From: Paraspadella gotoi
Lineage: Eukaryota; Chaetognatha
NCBI GenBank assembly: GCA_051294375.1
Contig: CM119263.1
Span: forward strand, 25,449,367 to 25,513,366
Reading direction: 5' to 3'
Length of the DNA: 64,000 nucleotides
In this document: positions 35,501 to 44,892 of the stretch, piece by piece
Numbering within the stretch: the stretch's first letter is position 1
Layout of the letters: every line of letters begins with the position of its first letter
Notes under the pieces: generated by a model
Told to the model about the DNA's origin: nothing
Databases searched by the model: none
Seen by the model: the letters and a program-made list of their open reading frames with translations, nothing else
Position numbers and translations under genes: made by a program

Positions 35501-38500
35501 CCAAATATTTTATTGAGAATTTTTAAATTTTAATACCAGATTCAGATAGCTCATAAAAAGTTGTCTACACAAAGAATATTTTTATGATAAGTGAGTCAAA
35601 AATAAAAGACTGTAAAAAATCGTCCACATCATTATCTTTCGATGATTTTATCAGTTTTTTACATTTTTTCTAAAAAACGTAATTTTTAAAAGCTGTAATT
35701 GTATTTCTTGTTTAACTTTTTATGCTCTATCAGAATCCATCAAAAACTGTAAGATTGCAAAAAAATTTTTCTCTATATAATAATTATAATTAGACTCGCC
35801 CTCATAAGAAAGTATATTTGACAAAAAATACTTTAATACCATAATCTATGCTCATGATAGATTATTTTAACGCTGTATACATTTGCATTTAAATTTCATC
35901 GGCTATAGCCCTCTAAGTCTTATGACTAGCTTAAATAAATATAAATATAAATGCAAATTGAAAATATTTTTTTTAATGAGAATATCTTGGATTTTTTTAA
36001 GTTTCCAACTCTAAAACTAAACCTTAACTGGAGGAATGCCTCTTGTTTCCACTGTGTACTCGCGCTGTTGGTCTCTTATCCTCTTCGTGCAACTTGCTCT
36101 TCCCTTTCTTTCAACAATTCGAAAAATAAAATCCGGACGACATTAAATACGTAATAAGTCACCCGTATTTTTGTTAAATTTAAATGAATTTTTTTTAACA
36201 GTTTGTACTTATCGTTTATAAGACTTCGAAAATTGAATTAGGATTTCCCTCAGGATTTTCCTGAGCAAAGCTGGACTTTTCCCTTTACATGTATCTCAGC
36301 TCCGAGGAGAAAGAAGCGAATTTTCGTTTTTACGGAAAATCAAATTTAAACGACCTTCGTATAGAATTCGATCACGACTGGTGAGCATTATCTATTTATA
36401 CTCGACAATTCTTTATATTCATATTATTTTTGTTTAAGTTACAGTAGGACTATGGCAATGGTGTTTAAAAATAAACGTGTTAACGAATTGATTTATAATT
36501 AGATCGAAAACATGGATGACGAAACTTTGGACATAGCGAAGCTCGATTATCTTCCTCATGACAAGCGAATAAAGCGTTTGCGGTCTTGCTGCACGGCGAC
36601 GGAACCATGCGGCCCTTGCAGCAAGATTCGTCTCGAAGAGCGAATTTTAGAGGATGCGGAGTATTCCCTTATTCAGAGGCGCATCATCGCTGATCGGATG
36701 AAAAAAAATGAAAAACCTAATCGGGCTAATGCTGTGGTAAGAAGATAAGCATTATTCTAATGTGATTCATTTTTTGTATAATCATGATGCCTTCCTGTTG
36801 ATAATATTGAATACAATTGAATACAATTGAATACAATTGAAAACAAATTACAGAAGGCTTCATATTATAAAATGTGGTACCCCTTTTTTGTGACCAGAAC
36901 ACGTTCCGAGAAAACTATTGTATAGATTTTAATGAAATTTGGTATGAACGATCCCTATGTGAATACAAATAGAAATATCAAGACGAATTTCAATATTTGA
37001 CCCCTGAGCCGAGATATGGGGCCCGGTAGGGGTCACTCATGGGGGCAAAAAATGGTCAAAATTTATTTTTTTTGTTTTTTTTTTTGTTTTGAACAGTTGC
37101 CCAGACATTTACTCTTCCACAAAAATATATTTATTTCCACAAAAATATTAGTTTACCATAAGTTTCAGCTGTTCAAGTCAGATTTGGAATAATTCTGGAA
37201 AATTGGAGAAAAACGATGAACCATGCATCTTCAAACACCGATTAATTAGTAAAAAATTCATTAATTTTAGTTTAAAAAAATATTTTTGTTTAAAACATTG
37301 ATGAACCTGATTCTACTAAAAAATTATAAAAAATGAAAAAAAATGTTTTAGTCTTTTTTGGCCTCCCAGGGGTCCAGCCCCAGGGCCCTGTATCTCTTGT
37401 CAGGGGTTGAATATTAAAATTTGCCTCGATAGTTCCATTTATATTGTCATTAGAACTCTAAATGTAAAATTTCATGAAATTCGATTCGGTAGTTTGGTGG
37501 GAACCGATTCTGGTCACAAAAAAGGGGTACCACATTTTATAATATGAAGCCTTCTGTAGATTATTCGATTTAATAAGTTATGCTTTTGTGACAGGTTCTT
37601 TACCGCGATGAAGACAAAAAGACGCAAAATATGAAGATTCCTGCTGACGGAATTGAAGCCTTTTCCAATCTTAATCAGCGTACGTTTGCTGTGCTTTTTG
37701 ACTGACAAAAAACTACATAACCGGTAAAACGATTTATATACTTCCATTTAAGTTCGTACGGAAGTTTGGGGTCCTAATTATCATCAACCTTCTGTGACAA
37801 ATGAGTCCTCAGAGATTGTACTTCAAGATGGTCCATGTGGGGAGGCTGCCCCAAAATTGTTTAAGTGCAGAGAATGCAAAATGGCCGCTTTCCAAAAAAG
37901 GTAACATCTAATCTTATCAGCAGATCCCGACTCTATAATTCACTTTGTCGGTCCGTCGGTCCACCCCCCCAATCTTGTCAGAACATCGAATTATGATAAT
38001 TATGCAAAAAAAATGATGTATGTGGTTAAGGAAGTGTGTGATTGAGCTGGATATGAAGTTTCGATGGAATCGTTTGAGTGGAAATGAGTTTAAATGGAAA
38101 AAAACAAAAAACCTGTTTCACTAATTGATTATGTTTCTTTTTATATAAAATGTATAAATTAATAAAATGTATAAATTAATCAAATAATTAATCAATTAGT
38201 CAATTTAATCCATTATTAATTAATTTGTCAATCAATTAAAACAAACATTTCGAACAAGTTAATTGATTGATTTATTAATTATTAATTAATTATTTAATAC
38301 GATAATGATCGTGGGCAGATCCGACATTGTTTGCTCAACCCCGAGCCCCTGGTCGAAGGTAAAAGGGTTTCGTCACATCATAAATAAGAACTCATTCATT
38401 TTGCTCATCACTGTCTCTGCAGCAAACCCAAAGGCATCTTTTGCCGATTCTTTCATTTCCGCTGCCTCCGCGTCTCCGCATCCGGAACTATTTCCTCCAA

Positions 38501-41500
38501 CGGATTCATGCTCCCCGATCAGGCGGTCGAAGCCGACAAATTGGGTTGGCTACCTACGTCATCCTCGGCCGCGACGCAGATCGATCCGTGCGACTTGGAA
38601 AAACGATGGAACCCCGAAACTGCCGTGTATATTTTGGCAAACGTCGGCGATCAGTTCTGCGAGTTGAAGGAGCAGGTTCCGATATCTTGTCGTCGTCGAT
38701 AATTTCGTTTTAATTTAGTCTTTTTCTTTTCACAGGAACAATGCGCGAAAGCAAAGCTGCCCCCCGACACTTTGATCGCCTGGAAAAAAGTCGTTGACGG
38801 AGTTCGAGAGATGTGTGACGTGTGTGAAACGACCATTTTTAACTTTCACTGGGTCTGCCACAAATGTGGCTTTGTGGTTTGTATCGACTGTCAGCGACGT
38901 CGTGCTTTGACACAATCGCCGATCAAAGAAGACGTCAAGGTGGGTTGTTTTTTTTTTAGTCGGATCTGTTTAAAGCCGATTTACTTTTTCGGTCTGTCGG
39001 TTACCCCCATAATTTGGTCGGTCATTCATTTGGATTATTTTAAAATATTCAATTATAAAAAAAATATTCAATTAAAATAATGTTCATCCGTCTGCCCCTC
39101 TCTCTCGTCAGTTTCAAATGTTAATTATTCACTAGTGAATTGGTTTGGAAATTAAGTTTTGATGAAAAATTTAGTTTAAAATAAGTTTAAATCGAAAAAA
39201 CATCTCAAACTTTAATTGATGAAAGTTATTTTTATGTAAAAGAAATAAACTTATATGGCAACGAGAGGATTGCCGGTGACACTCGGGGCGCGGGGTATCT
39301 CACCAACTGGCATAGGGGCTTCGGACCTTCAGTGACCGCCTCCTGTCACTGGCATGTTTAAACTGGCTCATATTTAAGCCTTAACCGGGATATCAAGGGA
39401 TTGAACTCGGGAAGCATGGTTGAAACGAGATGATTTCACCTGCTCAGCCATTGAGACAAGGCTGAAGATGGACAGCGGTGAGGCAGCTTTTAAGTCGTGC
39501 TGCCACAGGATCCCCGCACCAGACTTTTCCCCAGGGGCCTTAATCCTGAGAAGATGTCTATAGAAAGTGTTGATCTCATTGACAGAGAGCAGGCAAGCGA
39601 ATCAGGAGCGTTACCAGAGAAGTAGGGCATAACATGATATGTATACCGTAAGCGTGGGTGCGCACTGCGCAGCGGTTGCGTATTCGAAAATATGACTCGC
39701 TACTTATGCCAACGGGAGGATTGCCTGAGAGCACCAACTGGCGTAGGGGCTGCAGACCCTCAGCGACTTCCGACAGTCACTGGCATGTTTAAGTTGGCAC
39801 CATCACATTTAAGCCAGAACCGGGATAACCAGGGATTGAACCCGGGAGGCACGTTTAAAACAAGATGATTTGGCCTACTCGGGCATTGAGACAAAGCTGC
39901 CTCATGCTGTCTGTCTTCAGCCTTAAGTCGTGCTGCCACACTTACTTAATACTTACAATAATGCCTTCGGGTCAGTCTACAAAAACGTTTTCAAATAAAT
40001 TTTAAAATTATTTTAAATCAACATGAACGATTTATTAACGAAAGCTTTGTTATTACGTAGAATCAAGCTCCAGTCAACGTGGATGTGGTCAGTGACGAGA
40101 AAGATTCCTTCAGATGGCTTGTGTGCAGTCAAAACAATCGTCCTCACATTTCGGAACGACTTGTGCCGACCGTCATCATCCCCGACGACTGCCTAGAACG
40201 TCTCTGTGACGCCGTTCACGACGTTCGGCGGAAGTGGGGAATTCGCTCGCAATGTGCCTGCTTTAACGAGTCTAAAAACAAAGAGAACCATGTGCCCTTC
40301 GATGGGAAAAAACCCTTGAAAAACGAGGCCCTTTCCGAACCTGTCGTCCACCCTTTATACAAACCGGGAATTTTACTTAACGGCTCAGTTCTTTCGGATC
40401 ACGCTTACGGAAAGCCACCCAAGGGAACCAAAAGGCCGCCTACTCCACCAGCCTCGACATCGAACTTGATCGAAGGTTCAATGATCGCTACGCCCCACTT
40501 GCGGGAGGATCCCTGTCCGCTCTTTTTGTTGGCCGATGCCGCTTTGGCCGCCAAAGAAACTTGCGAAACTTTGGCATCATCCTCTCACGGCGAAACCTCG
40601 AGTGAAAAGATCTCTATGACCAATGACTCGAGCAAGCCTACTCCAGGATCAACCCTGCGCGATCTTTTGACTCTTACAAAAACAAAAAAACCGTCCTCGG
40701 CGACCGGCGAAGCACCCTCCGCTTGGGAGGCTCTCAGCCGGAAGAGGGCGCGCCTGAATCGTCCAGGAAGAAGTCCGGCCGTCGGGTCCCTTGATGATCT
40801 AATCTCTTCTGTCGTCGAGCAAAACTCGAATCCTCAGGTGAGTTATATGTTTTGCTGAATAATCTGTCAGCACTATTGACCGACATTTATCTCCCGTCAT
40901 ACAAGCCGACGCAACCGAGGGTGCCCATGACGCGGCCTCTGAAGTACTACGTTCCGCGCTATACTCCGTCCACTTCTGGTCGCGACTCTCCCATTCGCAT
41001 TCACGCTTTGTCGGAGACCAAATTCATTTACCCAGACGTTCCTCATTCGTGGCTCTGCGACGGAAGGCTGCTTTGCATTCATGATCCTGACCATCAGGAT
41101 AACGGGAAATTGTTCCAGGTGGAGATCTCTACTTTGTTTTTTTGTCAAAAATATAAACCAAAATTGTTTTTTTCTCGCCAGCCCGTCTTGGGCTAGATTT
41201 AAGCTTATTTGGGCCTCTTAGTGACGTCGTCGTCGTCACGCTTTTTTAAAATAGAATATTATATTTATAAAAATGTATAATTATGAAATAGTTAAAAATT
41301 TAGATATTTCTTTTTGTCATTAAGATTTTTTAAATTGATATATTTTATATTGATACAAATATTTGTTTTGTTTTATTTACAAAATAATTATTTATTTTTA
41401 TATAAATATTATGAATTACGATTGATTCTTATAATATTATTATTATTATTATTATTAGTATTATATTGATACAAATACTTATTTTCGAATTTTTTTTACA

Positions 41501-43019
41501 TTGATTAACTGTATCGTCGTATCAATATCTTTTAACATATAACATTTTTTCTTATAGGAACAATGGAAACGCGGACAACCAGTGATTGTCTTCAACGTAC
41601 ATAAATCTTTAACGAGAGGAATATGGCGGCCAGAAGCTTTTGGCCAAGAGTTCGGTCACATTAAAAACGATTTGGTTAATTGCCGTAACGGCCACATCAT
41701 GCACGCTCTTCCGATGTCGGACTTTTGGGAGGGCTTCGCTAATCTCGAAAAAAGACTTGTTGATCAGTTTCAAAACCCCCTCGTTCTCAAATTAAAAGTA
41801 CGTCGACAGTTTAATAACTCCCTTTTCAATTAATTTAACGTGTGTTCCTTCCCAAATTAAAAAGGATTGGCCTCCTACCGAAGATTTCGCTGAACTTATG
41901 CCTCAGCGTTTCGGTGATTTGATGAGGGTGTTGCCGATGGCCGCCTACACGCACCGGGACGGCATCCTTAATCTCGCTGGGCGTCTACCGGACTTTTGCG
42001 TCAAACCCGATCTCGGACCTAAGATGTACAATGCATATGGAATGGCGAGATATCCTCAGTGTGGAACGACAAATCTACATCTCGATATTTCCGATGCCGT
42101 AAATGTTATGGTCTACATAGGTATTGTGAAAATAATGGCCTGTTATTTTGAAAGAAATTTTAATGTTATACTTAACTTCATTAGGAAAAGCTGGGGAGGA
42201 AGAGACTGTCTACCGTACGATTGAACTGGCCGGGGTCGATGTTATGACAAAGAGGCGACTGGAAGCGGGTCGCGAAAACGGTTCCGCCCTACCGGGCGCG
42301 CTCTGGCACATCTTTGACGCCTGCGATGCCGATGCCATAAGAGATCTTCTAAACAAAGTAGCCATGGAAATCGGCGAGCCAGTTGAAGCTGACCATGATC
42401 CCATTCACGATCAGGTTTGTTTTATTTAGCAAATTAACGAGGTGTCGGAGATTGTTGGTTCCCATCTCATTTTTCTGGTGAATCACGTCTGCTCTAGTCT
42501 ATATAATCTAATTTTTAATTCTATTAATTTGAGTGGTTTAATGTAAGTAAAATTTAATTGTTGCAGGCTTGGTACTTGGACGCCGTGCTTCGAGACCGCC
42601 TTCACAAGGAGTACGGCGTCACGGGATATGCCATCGTACAATGCCTGGGAGATTCCGTGTTTATCCCGGCCGGCGCTCCTCATCAAGTCCTCAACCTCAA
42701 CTCTTGCATTAAGGCTGCTGAAGATTTTGTTTCTCCCGAGCACGTCTCCCACTGCTTTCGGTTAACCCAGGAGTTTCGTCACCTCTCAGAGACGCATACA
42801 AACCACGAAGACAAGTTGCAGGTGGAAATAATTTTTCTCTGCCGGTTGACTTATTTTTTTGTATTTTGCTTAAATGTATTTGAATAACAACAAAGTTTTT
42901 CTAATTTATAGGTTAAGAACATTATTTATCACACTGTCAAGGACGCTGTCTCAATTCTTCTCGCAACTCATCCGGATGAAGAGGATAGTGGTTGTGAATC
43001 CGATAGAAAACCGTCGTAA
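10406..43019 (+). CDS. KDM3: KDM3/JMJD1-family H3K9me1/2 demethylase, complete, 29 exons
   Basis: Fe(II)/2-oxoglutarate-dependent nuclear demethylase. Exons: 10406-10588, 11381-11626, 11698-11826, 15576-15782, 15976-16060, 16191-16334, 16477-16664, 17299-18978, 19038-19252, 19333-19488, 19940-20033, 20528-20635, 20789-21434, 32328-32499, 33011-34123, 34188-34365, 36300-36380, 36503-36736, 37595-37679, 37753-37900, 38423-38675, 38736-38939, 40061-40837, 40906-41118, 41558-41797, 41865-42120, 42185-42414, 42567-42821, 42912-43019. All phases fit; 2,875 aa. The N-terminal [17 protein letters not shown] block and [13 protein letters not shown] match KDM3. A C6 zinc finger has Cys at about 2142, 2145, 2156, 2159, 2164 and 2167 ([18 protein letters not shown]). 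The JmjC domain has HLD with His2665 and Asp2667 and distal His2794 (GAPHQV). It ends in the family's [14 protein letters not shown] block. Exon 17 is the least certain join. The middle is long and disordered, with poly-Asp, poly-Ala and Gln runs. Intron 13 holds an antisense gene. Confidence 0.93.
10922..11185. repeat. Degenerate CCCTAACC-containing minisatellite in KDM3 intron 1
   Basis: About three diverged units with a period near 90 bp, each with an AACCCTAAC-like block and a block resembling GTCATCCGCGAGCTTCTCCC (near 10963, 11057 and 11143). GC-rich against AT-rich surroundings. The hexamer resembles the animal telomeric repeat, but the unit is not a pure telomere array. Confidence 0.65.
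12908..13156. repeat. Foldback element with about 50-bp inverted ends
   Basis: The left arm begins AAAAATGAGCTG and runs through GGCTGGGCAAATACGGGA. The right arm is its reverse complement (CCGCATTTGCCCAGCC and CAGCTCATTTTT), with paired GGTCATTGGC/GCCATTGACC blocks further in. No coding capacity; MITE-like. Confidence 0.75.
13964..14092 (+). CDS. Possible 42-codon mini-ORF in KDM3 intron 3
   Basis: ATG at 13964 in AAAAAAATGG context, stop TAA at 14090. The peptide begins [17 protein letters not shown], has [15 protein letters not shown] in the middle and ends with the nuclear-localisation-like KLPRKRKQ. An AATAAA hexamer overlaps the stop region (14088-14093). Composition is unlike the AT-rich intron around it, which is why I list it. 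It could instead be an unused exon remnant or chance. I recognise no family. Confidence 0.3.
   Translation: MEEKNVGSLAEEPKSCFEEQDRPLPRVGEGGCPTKLPRKRKQ
14485..14550. repeat. (CT)n microsatellite
   Basis: Pure CT dinucleotides, then a T-run and further CT units. Overlapping frames on both strands are artefacts of the repeat. Confidence 0.9.
16711..16980 (-). mobile_element. tRNA-derived SINE family B, copy 1 (KDM3 intron 7)
   Basis: Related to 39257-39520 and 39690-39945. Shared blocks include TGTCACTGGCGTGTTTATG and a GATTGAACCCGG segment that, on the minus strand, reads as a tRNA B box (GGTTCAATC). The head toward high coordinates (CAATGGGACAAGCTTAG) corresponds to the A-box side. No ORF; expected to depend on an autonomous LINE. 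Confidence 0.7.
19784..19835. repeat. Degenerate solo terminal repeat of the 36.8-kb TIR element
   Basis: Matches the 49-bp inverted repeat of the element at 36851-37556 with a few substitutions (ATTCTGGTCACAAAAAA, then GGGTACC and ATTATAAAG, then CTTCTGTA). Lies in KDM3 intron 10. A partial TTCATCAGCGT motif precedes it. Confidence 0.7.
20083..20245 (+). repeat. TTGGTTGTACCAA-family element with body, KDM3 intron 11
   Basis: Begins with ATGAAATTTGTACAACC and ATATAAATATTATCC and ends AGGTCCCTGCAAGCTTTCAATC. Most of it recurs inverted at 28495-28600, and its inner ACAGGC...AAGGCCTC block recurs near 54500, so this is a true dispersed element rather than chance AT sequence. Confidence 0.7.
21477..21482 (-). 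promoter_or_regulatory. Polyadenylation signal of the NOS-like gene
   Basis: Minus-strand AATAAA about 100 bp past the NOS-like stop. It lies only about 43 bp before the donor end of KDM3 exon 13 on the other strand, so the antisense transcript would end close to a KDM3 exon. Confidence 0.45.
21582..31973 (-). CDS. Nitric oxide synthase-like protein, 21 exons, nested antisense in KDM3 intron 13
   Basis: Exons in transcript order: 31973-31868, 31803-31643, 31588-31215, 29401-29305, 28852-28657, 28460-28115, 27844-27689, 27605-27488, 27435-27231, 27109-26853, 26786-26650, 26418-26244, 26180-26069, 25975-25870, 25795-25599, 25525-25353, 25289-25091, 25002-24875, 22347-22081, 21988-21884, 21758-21582. 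Every phase fits; about 1,263 aa with no stop. NOS landmarks: [21 protein letters not shown] with heme-ligand Cys about 278, [28 protein letters not shown], a basic linker around 605-640, [11 protein letters not shown] and RLYTIASSP (FAD), GHLYLCGD and FGVTL near the end. Missing: the substrate Glu (Ser468), heme-stacking Trp (Phe272), WVWIVPP, FMN loops, and the NADPH GxGxG loop (GPDAATSF). True NOS makes NO from arginine; this one probably cannot. Intron 2 (54 bp) and the first exons are the weakest part. Confidence 0.85.
22740..23200 (+). repeat. Dispersed repeat family R1, copy 3
   Basis: Most complete copy. It starts with the CGTTTGCGACGATATTG module, then GTATGAAGCTGAAGA, a CTCATCATCGATG block, and a TCTGCAGCTGGCTCTGCAG block. 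Inverted relative to the copy at 690-1040. Lies in the long intron between NOS-like exons 18 and 19 and, on the other strand, in KDM3 intron 13. Confidence 0.75.
23075..23345 (+). repeat. Tandem duplication of a TCTGCAGCTGGCTCTG unit
   Basis: Two direct copies about 155-165 bp apart (starting near 23077 and 23250), each running from GAGTCTGCAGCTGGCTCTG through CTCCTGCTGCTTCTGC to CTTTTGATTTC. The second ends in a (CT)n run at 23333-23357. Local duplication within R1. Confidence 0.75.
24535..24605 (+). repeat. Short TTAGGG-like tract
   Basis: Interrupted repeats of GGTTAGGGTTA type inside the NOS-like intron, preceded by TTTCGCCGACCGGGC, a phrase that also occurs in R2 (63195-63215). Probably a fragment of that family rather than a telomeric insertion. 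Confidence 0.55.
28495..28600 (-). repeat. TTGGTTGTACCAA-family element, inverted copy
   Basis: Inverse of 20083-20245 lacking its centre: GATTGAAAGCTTGCAGGGACC at the left, GGTTGTACCAATTTCATAA at the right. It sits in the intron between NOS-like exons 5 and 6. Confidence 0.7.
29035..29190 (+). mobile_element. tRNA-derived SINE family A, 5'-truncated copy
   Basis: Contains a B-box-like GGGTTCGCGCCC at about 29058 followed by the family body GACGGGGCGTTTAACCC and CGATCCGAAGTTCGGGACC. The same body follows the better preserved tRNA head at 32679. Lies in NOS-like intron 4. Confidence 0.7.
29402..31214. other. NOS-like intron 3 (1.8 kb)
   Basis: Very AT-rich. Contains a TTGGTTGTACCAA copy at 29911-29933 and a GTCGAAACATGTCCGC motif at about 29760. 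No further exon or gene is supported. Confidence 0.55.
32679..32851 (+). mobile_element. tRNA-Gly-derived SINE family A
   Basis: Positions 32679-32750 fold like a 72-nt tRNA: a 7-bp acceptor stem (GCGGCCA with TGGTCGC), a 5-bp T stem around GTTCTAG (CCGGG with CCCGG), an A box GGTGCAGTAGG, and an anticodon region CGCCTCCCA as in tRNA-Gly(CCC). The anticodon stem is poor, so it is unlikely to be a working tRNA. Downstream is the body GACGGGGCGCTTAATCC with a small CTGTAACACAGTGTTACAG hairpin and CTGATCCGAAGCTC, shared with 29035-29190. Lies in KDM3 intron 14. Confidence 0.8.
36808..36843. repeat. 10-bp tandem repeat
   Basis: About three and a half copies of AATACAATTG immediately before the TIR element at 36851. 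Confidence 0.85.
36851..37556. mobile_element. 706-bp TIR element with identical 49-bp ends and TA target duplication
   Basis: The first 49 bases (CAGAAGGCTTCATATTATAA... to GACCAGAA) are an exact inverted copy of the last 49, by eye without a mismatch. TA flanks both sides (36849-36850, 37557-37558), as for Tc1/mariner-type insertions. Further inside, 36985-37060 and 37355-37430 are also inverted relatives (TTTGACCCCTGAGCC against CAGGGGTTGAATATT), so much of it can fold back. No transposase; non-autonomous MITE. Sits in KDM3 intron 18. Identical ends suggest recent insertion. Confidence 0.88.
39257..39520 (-). mobile_element. tRNA-derived SINE family B, copy 2 (KDM3 intron 22)
   Basis: Shares GGCAACG(A)GAGGATTGCC, CCTGTCACTGGCATG and GATTGAACTCGGGAA with the neighbouring copy. 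On the minus strand the head reads TTGTCTCAATGGCTGAGCAGG, close to the A-box part of a tRNA-Leu/Ser, followed by a degenerate B box (GAGTTCAATCCC). Confidence 0.78.
39690..39945 (-). mobile_element. tRNA-derived SINE family B, copy 3 (KDM3 intron 22)
   Basis: Same orientation as the copy at 39257, about 440 bp away. The minus strand has TTGTCTCAATGCCCGAGTAGG (A-box side) and CGGGTTCAATCCC, which contains an exact-looking B box. The outer edge has GCAGCACGACTTAAGGC, also present next to copy 2, so the full element probably includes it. Confidence 0.8.
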
Positions 43020-43508
43020 AGTTATCCATATACATAGTTTATTTTAAAGTCATTACTGTCATCAATTATTCTTGGTTTTTTTTCATTCCTTCATTGTTCT
43101 TGAGAAATTGAACTATTTATCTCTAATTAATTTAAAGGTAGACCCGTTGCGTCAATCTGTCGTAAAATTTTTCACTAGGCCATCTCATCTGTTGTCAAAT
43201 ACGCTTCCATTAAATGGGTTGCGAAATCGTGTGTTTTGAAAATTAAAGTCTTCCTTATTAAGTCTCTTTTTTCGAGAAAAGTTTTCCGTTCAATATATGC
43301 ACATAAGATAGATTGATATCGTGAATCGGAGAAGTTAGCTAATGACATGGTCTGCTATTTACTGACAAAATGCTAAAAGAAACGTCATCTTTTTGTCACT
43401 AAATCATTGTGTAAAAGCTAAAGCGGTTGTTTATTATTTATTTTACAAGCTTTAAAATGTAAAAATTAAAATGACTAGTTTCTAAATTCTGGCACAGTCG
43501 ATCGTTCT

Positions 43509-43760
43509 TCAGATTAAATGCGAAGAGAAACAAAGAGATCGAAGTGCCATGGAGTAACTTTCTTTTCTGCTTCTCCTTGTGCTTTCTGTTTGACTGAAAC
43601 TTAGCCCAAGTTTCGTGCTTCGGCTAAAACGAAAACACGACTTATCCTGATTTTCATTCAGTAGTTGACTTTGGCCACCTTTGGCTTTACCTGCAGTTTT
43701 CCGTATTCGCTTTCGCCGTTTTTGTGATTTGTTACTTCCTAGAATAAAAGTACGTGGCAT
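43509..43760 (-). CDS. Possible short Lys/Arg-rich gene or exon
   Basis: A minus-strand frame runs from ATG at 43760 for 83 codons with a basic stretch SNKSQKRRKRIRKTAGKAKGG. Splice-like signals inside it (CTGCAG|GTAAAG and TTTTAG|CCGAAG, about 63 bp apart) would alter the frame and give other basic peptides, so the correct structure is unclear. No family recognised; it may be chance. Confidence 0.25.
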   Translation of the reverse strand: MPRTFILGSNKSQKRRKRIRKTAGKAKGGQSQLLNENQDKSCFRFSRSTKLGLSFSQTESTRRSRKESYSMALRSLCFSSHLI

Positions 43761-44825
43761 ATTTAAAAAAATAATTATAAAATAATTTTTTGCATTATAC
43801 TGTGAATGAGTAGTTTAAAATCATCAGATGATTCAATATCAAAACCTATTGAATACCACTAAAACTAAATTCGTGATGGTACAGTCCTGTGCAAAAAAAG
43901 AGGACACTTCAAACTTAAGTTGCGCTCTTTTTTACGCCCATATTATAAAAAATGGTTGGCGAAAGTAAAAAAAAAAAGATTTAAGATAGCCAGTCACAAT
44001 TGGATAAAAATCTTAAATTTACCTTCCAGCTATTGATTTTTAGAAAGATGTTTCTTTTTTTAGTATCTTAATTTAAATTAAAGCTGGGCCGGTTAAATTT
44101 TATATTACAGTATTCGTAAGTACGTCATTCTTTTTAGATTTGAAAGGGCTTTCAGAAGATAATATTAATATTATTTTATTTTAAATTTCTACAGAAAAAA
44201 AAGTGAGTTTAAAAATTAGAGACGATTTTCAAATCCATCTTCCTGCTATCATTGCTGGGGCATATCAAAGTCGATTCTGATAAAATTTGCATATATTAAT
44301 AGTTTGGATTTTTACTTTTAAATTTATATTTAACATTAAAAAAATCTTTATGGGTTTGCAAATGACAGCGTTTTTTTACCAGCGCTTGTAAAATTGTCAC
44401 CATGTAATAGTTCATTCAACCAGTTTTTTACTTCAGCCCTTAATTAGACACGTAATATAATCATTATTCTTTCAATAACTTGTCCAATCGGCTCTACCTC
44501 CTTTTTGGCAACGACTTTGGCATCAAACAAAAAACTCTTATGAAAAAAATTGATCGATCTTTTAATCAGACGTATTTTTTCATTCTCGAAATAAGATTGA
44601 TCCGTTTTTAACTCTTCATGTACATTTCATGTTAATTTTACGTAAAAGGGAGACATTTCTACCAATACGGTAAAATTTTCATCATCCTCCATAATTAATA
44701 TTTGGGGAATTTAGCTGCTTTTCTACTTCAAGACCGTCAGGAAAACTTCGCAAATCTATTCACTGGATTTCGTTCAAAATTTCACTATTCAGGAGTTCCA
44801 TGTTCCTGTTCAATAACTAGTATTA

Positions 44826-44892
44826 AGGACATGCTTCGACTCTATTGGTTTGAGTCTGATAAAGACTCGAACCAATAGTCGAAACATGTCCT
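44826..44892. repeat. Near-perfect 30-bp hairpin
   Basis: Arms AGGACATGCTTCGACTCTAT... and ...ATAGTCGAAACATGTCCT around a short TGATAA loop, with about one mismatch and one extra base. The outer sequence is the GGACATGTTTCG motif found in several other repeats here, so it is probably a minimal foldback copy. Confidence 0.8.

Noticed and set aside
36242-36380. Using the acceptor TTCCCTCAG at 36253 for KDM3 exon 17
   Set aside because: It would need a phase-2 preceding exon, which exon 16 does not provide; the acceptor at 36299 fits phase 0, although its tract is no better.
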